NCBI GenBank assembly: GCA_023409795.1 | Contig: JAEYQX010000205.1 | Span: forward strand, 1 to 24,945 | Length of the DNA stretch: 24,945 bases | Reading direction: 5' to 3' | Source: Pseudomonadota bacterium | Lineage (GTDB): Bacteria > Pseudomonadota > Alphaproteobacteria > Caulobacterales > Caulobacteraceae | Made by a program: the position numbers and the translations under genes | Notes under the pieces: model-generated | The model's input: the letters and a program-made list of their open reading frames with translations, nothing else | What the model was told of the DNA's origin: nothing | Databases searched by the model: none | Shown: piece by piece, positions 21,801 through 24,945 of the stretch | How positions within the stretch are numbered: position 1 is the first letter of the stretch | Layout: each line of letters starts with the position of its first letter

Positions 21801-23672
21801 ATGACGGCACAGATTATCGAGGCCACGGCCAGGCAGGACTGGCGAGCAGCGCCGTTCAGGGATGCGGGCTTCATGCCGGTCGACCTGGACATCGAGCGCC
21901 GCGCCGATGGCACCCAGGTGATCCGCTCCAGGGTGGCCCTGGTCGATCTTGACTGGAACCTGCCGCGGGCGCTGGGCGCGGTGGCGGCGGGGTGCCCGGA
22001 TCGCATGGCGGTGGCGCGACGCGATGCGGCCAGCGGGGGCGCATGGCGCGGCTGGTCCTATGGCGAGCTGAAGGGGGCGATGGACGCCGTTGCCCAGTGG
22101 CTGATCAACCACCCGGAGCATACCGCCGGGCCGCTGCTGGTCATGGGGGCCAACAGCCCGGCCATGGCGGCCACCCTGTTCGGGGCCATGGCGGCGGGCG
22201 TGCCGACCGCCCCGGTCAGCGCCCACTATGCCATGCTGGGCGGCAACCTTGGCCGCCTGAACCATGTGCTCAAGACGCTGAGGCCCAGTATCCTGATGGT
22301 CGAGGATGCGCGCCTGATTGCCGGGTCGCTGGACCGGCTGGACCTGGGCGACGCCATCATCATCACCGCCACGCCCGAGGCCGTGGGCGAGCGCGCCGTG
22401 CCCCTGCCGGAGGTCCTGGCCACCCCGGTCACGGCTGCGGTCGAGGCCTCGATCAATGGGCTGAAGCCCGATGACATTGCCCAGTTCATGATGACCTCGG
22501 GCTCGACCGGCATGCCCAAGGTCGTGCCCCATACCCATCGCAACATCGCCACCAACACGGCCCAGGCCGCCCAGGTCACGGGCAAGGACTATGCCTGGGG
22601 CGGCGACATGGTGGGCTGGATGCCGTGGAACCACGTGGCAGGTGCCGCCATGCTGCGGGCCGTGCTCCTGGCCGGGGGCAGCTTCTACTGCGACGACGGC
22701 AAACCCATGCCGGGGTTGCTCGAGACCTCGCTGAAGAACCTGAAGGAGCGGCCGACCCGCTACTATGTCAATGTTCCGACCGGCTATGCCATGCTGGCCG
22801 ACGCCCTGGAGGCGGATGCCGACCTGCGGCGCACCTTCTTTTCCGAGCTGCGGGTCATGGTCTTTGGCGGGGCCTCGCTGAACCAGGCGGTCTGCGACCG
22901 TATCCAGGCCATGGCTGTGGCCGAGACGGGGCACCGGATCATGCTGGTCTCGGCCTATGGCTCGACCGAGACGACCGCCGGCTTCATGGCAGTTTATCAG
23001 TACACGGATCGTCTGGGCATGGGCCTGCCCATGCCGTCCGCCGAGCTGAAGCTGATCCCCCAGGATGACGACCGCTTCGAGGTTCGGGTCCGGGGACCCA
23101 GTGTGATGAAGGGCTATCACCTCGATCCGGCCAGGACGGCGGAATCCTTTGACGACGAGGGCTTCTATCGCATGGGCGACCTGTGCCGGATGGAGGACGT
23201 CGACGACCCGGCGGCGGGCATCGTCTTCGCAGGACGTTTGGCCGACCAGTTCAAGCTGTCCACGGGCTCATGGGTCTTTGGGGCCCAGATGCGCGAACAG
23301 GTGCTGGAAGCCTTGCAGCCCCTGATCGTGGACTTGGTGCTGTGCGATGACGACCGCCCCTATCTGGCGGTCCTGGCCTGGCCCTCGCCCGCCGGCATCC
23401 AGGCCGAGCTGGGCATGGAGGCGGCCGAAGCCATCGCCTCGGGTGCCCTGGCCAGGGAAGTCCACGCCCGCCTGTCGGCCCTGAATGACCGGGCCCATGG
23501 GGCCAGCAGCCGGGTCCGGCGCATCAGCTTCCAGATGACCCCGCCCGACCCGAACCGCCACGAGGTCTCGGACAAGGCCAGCCTGAACCGCCGCGCCGTC
23601 ATCGACAACCGCATGGCCGATGTCGAAGCCCTCTATGCCGAGACGCCCGGACCCGGCGTCATCGCCCTCTAA
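21801..23672 (+). CDS. Feruloyl-CoA synthase-like AMP-forming ligase
   Basis: A 623-residue ANL-superfamily acid-CoA ligase, the length of the feruloyl-CoA synthase (Fcs) group. The N-terminus (AAPFRDAGFMPVDLDIERRADGT) is typical of that group. Then come the AMP loop MTSGSTGMPKVVPHTHRN, VGWMPWNHVAGAA, AYGSTETTAGF, and VFAGRLADQFKLSTGSWV, where KLSTGxWV is an Fcs hallmark; the usual hinge is altered accordingly. It would convert a carboxylic acid to its CoA ester using ATP. True hydroxycinnamate use would normally come with Ech and Vdh genes, which are not in the window, so the substrate may be another aryl or branched acid. The start is ATG 21801, after GGGGACGGG. An SCP2-type thiolase follows after 19 bases, so they form a two-gene unit. 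Confidence 0.87.
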   Translation: MTAQIIEATARQDWRAAPFRDAGFMPVDLDIERRADGTQVIRSRVALVDLDWNLPRALGAVAAGCPDRMAVARRDAASGGAWRGWSYGELKGAMDAVAQWLINHPEHTAGPLLVMGANSPAMAATLFGAMAAGVPTAPVSAHYAMLGGNLGRLNHVLKTLRPSILMVEDARLIAGSLDRLDLGDAIIITATPEAVGERAVPLPEVLATPVTAAVEASINGLKPDDIAQFMMTSGSTGMPKVVPHTHRNIATNTAQAAQVTGKDYAWGGDMVGWMPWNHVAGAAMLRAVLLAGGSFYCDDGKPMPGLLETSLKNLKERPTRYYVNVPTGYAMLADALEADADLRRTFFSELRVMVFGGASLNQAVCDRIQAMAVAETGHRIMLVSAYGSTETTAGFMAVYQYTDRLGMGLPMPSAELKLIPQDDDRFEVRVRGPSVMKGYHLDPARTAESFDDEGFYRMGDLCRMEDVDDPAAGIVFAGRLADQFKLSTGSWVFGAQMREQVLEALQPLIVDLVLCDDDRPYLAVLAWPSPAGIQAELGMEAAEAIASGALAREVHARLSALNDRAHGASSRVRRISFQMTPPDPNRHEVSDKASLNRRAVIDNRMADVEALYAETPGPGVIAL

Positions 23673-23691
23673 GTCAAAGGATTACAGTATT

Positions 23692-24909
23692 ATGGTCTAT
23701 ATTCTGGGCGGCTGGCAGTCCGACTTCAAACGCAACTATGCCCGCGAGGGGCTTGAGATCGCCGACGCCTTTGCCGAGGCTGTCCACGGCGGGTTGGAAC
23801 AGGTCGGGCTGGAGCCCGAAGAGATCGAGGTCGGCCATGTCGGCAACTTCGTCGGTGACCTGTTCGTCGGCCAGGGCCAGCTGGGCGGGATGTTCGCCCT
23901 GGCCGAACCGCGCCTGAACGGTATGCCCACGGCGCGGCACGAGGCGGCCTGTGCCTCGGGCTCCATCGCCATCCTGTCGGCCATGGCCGAGATCGAGGCC
24001 GGGCGCTATGGCACCGCCGCCGTGGTCGGCATCGAGATGATGCGCAATGTGCCGGGCGATACCGGCGCGCAGTATCTGAGAGCCGCCGCCTGGGTGGGGC
24101 ATGAATACGGGGACGCCCGCTATGTCTGGCCGCGTGCCTTCTCGGACCTGACCGAGGAATATGACCGCCGCTATGGCATCGACGAGGCCCACCTGCGCCG
24201 GATTTCGCAGATCAACTTTGCCAATGGCCGCCTCAATCCGCTGGCCCAGACCCGCAACCACGTCTTCACCGACGCCAGCTTCAGCGCCGATGACGAGGCC
24301 AATCCGGTGATCGAGGGCCGGGTGCGCAAGAGCGACTGTGGCCAGGTGACGGACGGGGCGGCCATGATCGTCCTGGCCTCAGCCGAAAAGGCCGCCGACT
24401 ACGCCCGTCGCCGTGGCATCCCGCTGGACTCCATCCCCCGCATCAAGGGCTGGGGCCACACCGGCGCGCCGCTCGCCTATCAGCCCAAGATCGAGGCCAG
24501 CCGCGATGCCAGCCATGTCTTCCCCCATGTGAAGACGGCCATCGACCAGGCCCGGGCCCGTGCCGGGGTGACGCTGGACGGCATCGACGCGGTCGAGACC
24601 CACGACTGCTTCTCCATGACCGAATACATGGCCATCGACCACCTGGGCCTGACGGCCCCCGGCGAGAGCTGGAAGGCCATCGAGGCGGGCGATATCGAGA
24701 TCGGCGGCAAGCTGCCGATCAACCCGTCCGGCGGCCTGATCGGCTGTGGCCACCCGGTCGGGGCGACGGGGGTTCGCATGGCGCTGGACGGCTTCCGCCA
24801 GACGACCGACACCGCCGGGGCCTATCAGGTCGAGGGGGCCCGCAACATCCAGACCCTGAACATCGGCGGCTCGACGACGACGACGGTCAGTCTGGTGATT
24901 GGGGTCTGA
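23692..24909 (+). CDS. SCP2-type thiolase (acetyl-CoA acetyltransferase family)
   Basis: A 405-residue thiolase of the SCP2/SCPx branch, shorter in its loop region than FadI and FadA. Cys87 in HEAACASGSIAI is the expected nucleophile. VETHDCFSMTEYM holds the second-site His, and NPSGGLIGCGHPVGATG provides Cys352 and His354. The branch often cleaves branched-chain or sterol side-chain 3-oxoacyl-CoA, and some members act as aldolase partners. Here the usual thiolase catalytic set appears present. The start is ATG 23692, with AAAGGA ten bases upstream. It directly follows the feruloyl-CoA synthase-like gene, so activation and cleavage of the same acid is a natural reading, with the divergent kinase/dehydrogenase pair possibly supplying middle steps. 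It ends 36 bases before the window edge, and no terminator is visible. Confidence 0.9.
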   Translation: MVYILGGWQSDFKRNYAREGLEIADAFAEAVHGGLEQVGLEPEEIEVGHVGNFVGDLFVGQGQLGGMFALAEPRLNGMPTARHEAACASGSIAILSAMAEIEAGRYGTAAVVGIEMMRNVPGDTGAQYLRAAAWVGHEYGDARYVWPRAFSDLTEEYDRRYGIDEAHLRRISQINFANGRLNPLAQTRNHVFTDASFSADDEANPVIEGRVRKSDCGQVTDGAAMIVLASAEKAADYARRRGIPLDSIPRIKGWGHTGAPLAYQPKIEASRDASHVFPHVKTAIDQARARAGVTLDGIDAVETHDCFSMTEYMAIDHLGLTAPGESWKAIEAGDIEIGGKLPINPSGGLIGCGHPVGATGVRMALDGFRQTTDTAGAYQVEGARNIQTLNIGGSTTTTVSLVIGV

Positions 24910-24945
24910 ACCTATCCCTTGCGCTCTGGCACCCCTCAATAGGCG

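Noticed and set aside
1..24945. CRISPR array, insertion sequence, phage or defence island
   Set aside because: No regular repeat-spacer pattern, transposase, integrase or terminal repeats were seen; the window is metabolic and transport genes throughout.

Overview
The window is high-GC DNA from what looks like an alphaproteobacterium. A Caulobacterales member such as Brevundimonas is my best guess. The basis is the TonB-dependent receptor with a C-terminal YGRTFLVGLNYRF-type end, the codon bias, the Coq4-type ubiquinone gene and the style of the acyl-CoA genes. The genus is an inference. I see no rRNA, tRNA, CRISPR array or insertion sequence.

Left part (1-7410), nutrient uptake and envelope: the 3' end of a TonB-dependent receptor gene is followed by a strong terminator and then a FucP/GluP-type sugar symporter with its own terminator. 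Next come an EntS-like (MFS_3) efflux protein on the minus strand, the divergent tRNA hydroxylase gene trhO, a bidirectional terminator, an OmpA-domain lipoprotein on the minus strand, and a TonB/TolA-like proline-rich protein.

Centre (7428-16686), fatty-acid operon: a TetR-type regulator is divergent from a tight six-gene set: coq4-like, fadE-type acyl-CoA dehydrogenase, large FabG4-type reductase, MaoC/HtdX-type hydratase, FadI/FadA2-type thiolase and a FadD-type ligase. Together these would activate acyl chains and run every step of beta-oxidation, using a hydratase-2 plus SDR pair instead of FadB/FadJ. The fadE gene is broken by a frameshift that also seems to have lost an internal segment. 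An intrinsic terminator closes the operon.

Right part (16647-24909), acyl-CoA catabolism: a minus-strand run encodes an APH-like kinase and an acyl-CoA dehydrogenase, which are the two halves of eukaryotic ACAD10/ACAD11. A KstD-related FAD dehydrogenase and a bile-acid:sodium symporter family protein follow. Divergent from the kinase is a pair encoding a feruloyl-CoA-synthase-like ligase and an SCP2-type thiolase.

The most notable non-coding signal is a 14-bp inverted repeat, TGACA-N4-TGTCA. It occurs perfectly three times (twice at the 3' end of tetR and once upstream of the FAD dehydrogenase) and in two degenerate copies at the start of tetR. I propose it as an operator, possibly of the TetR protein, tying the centre and right catabolic blocks into one regulon.
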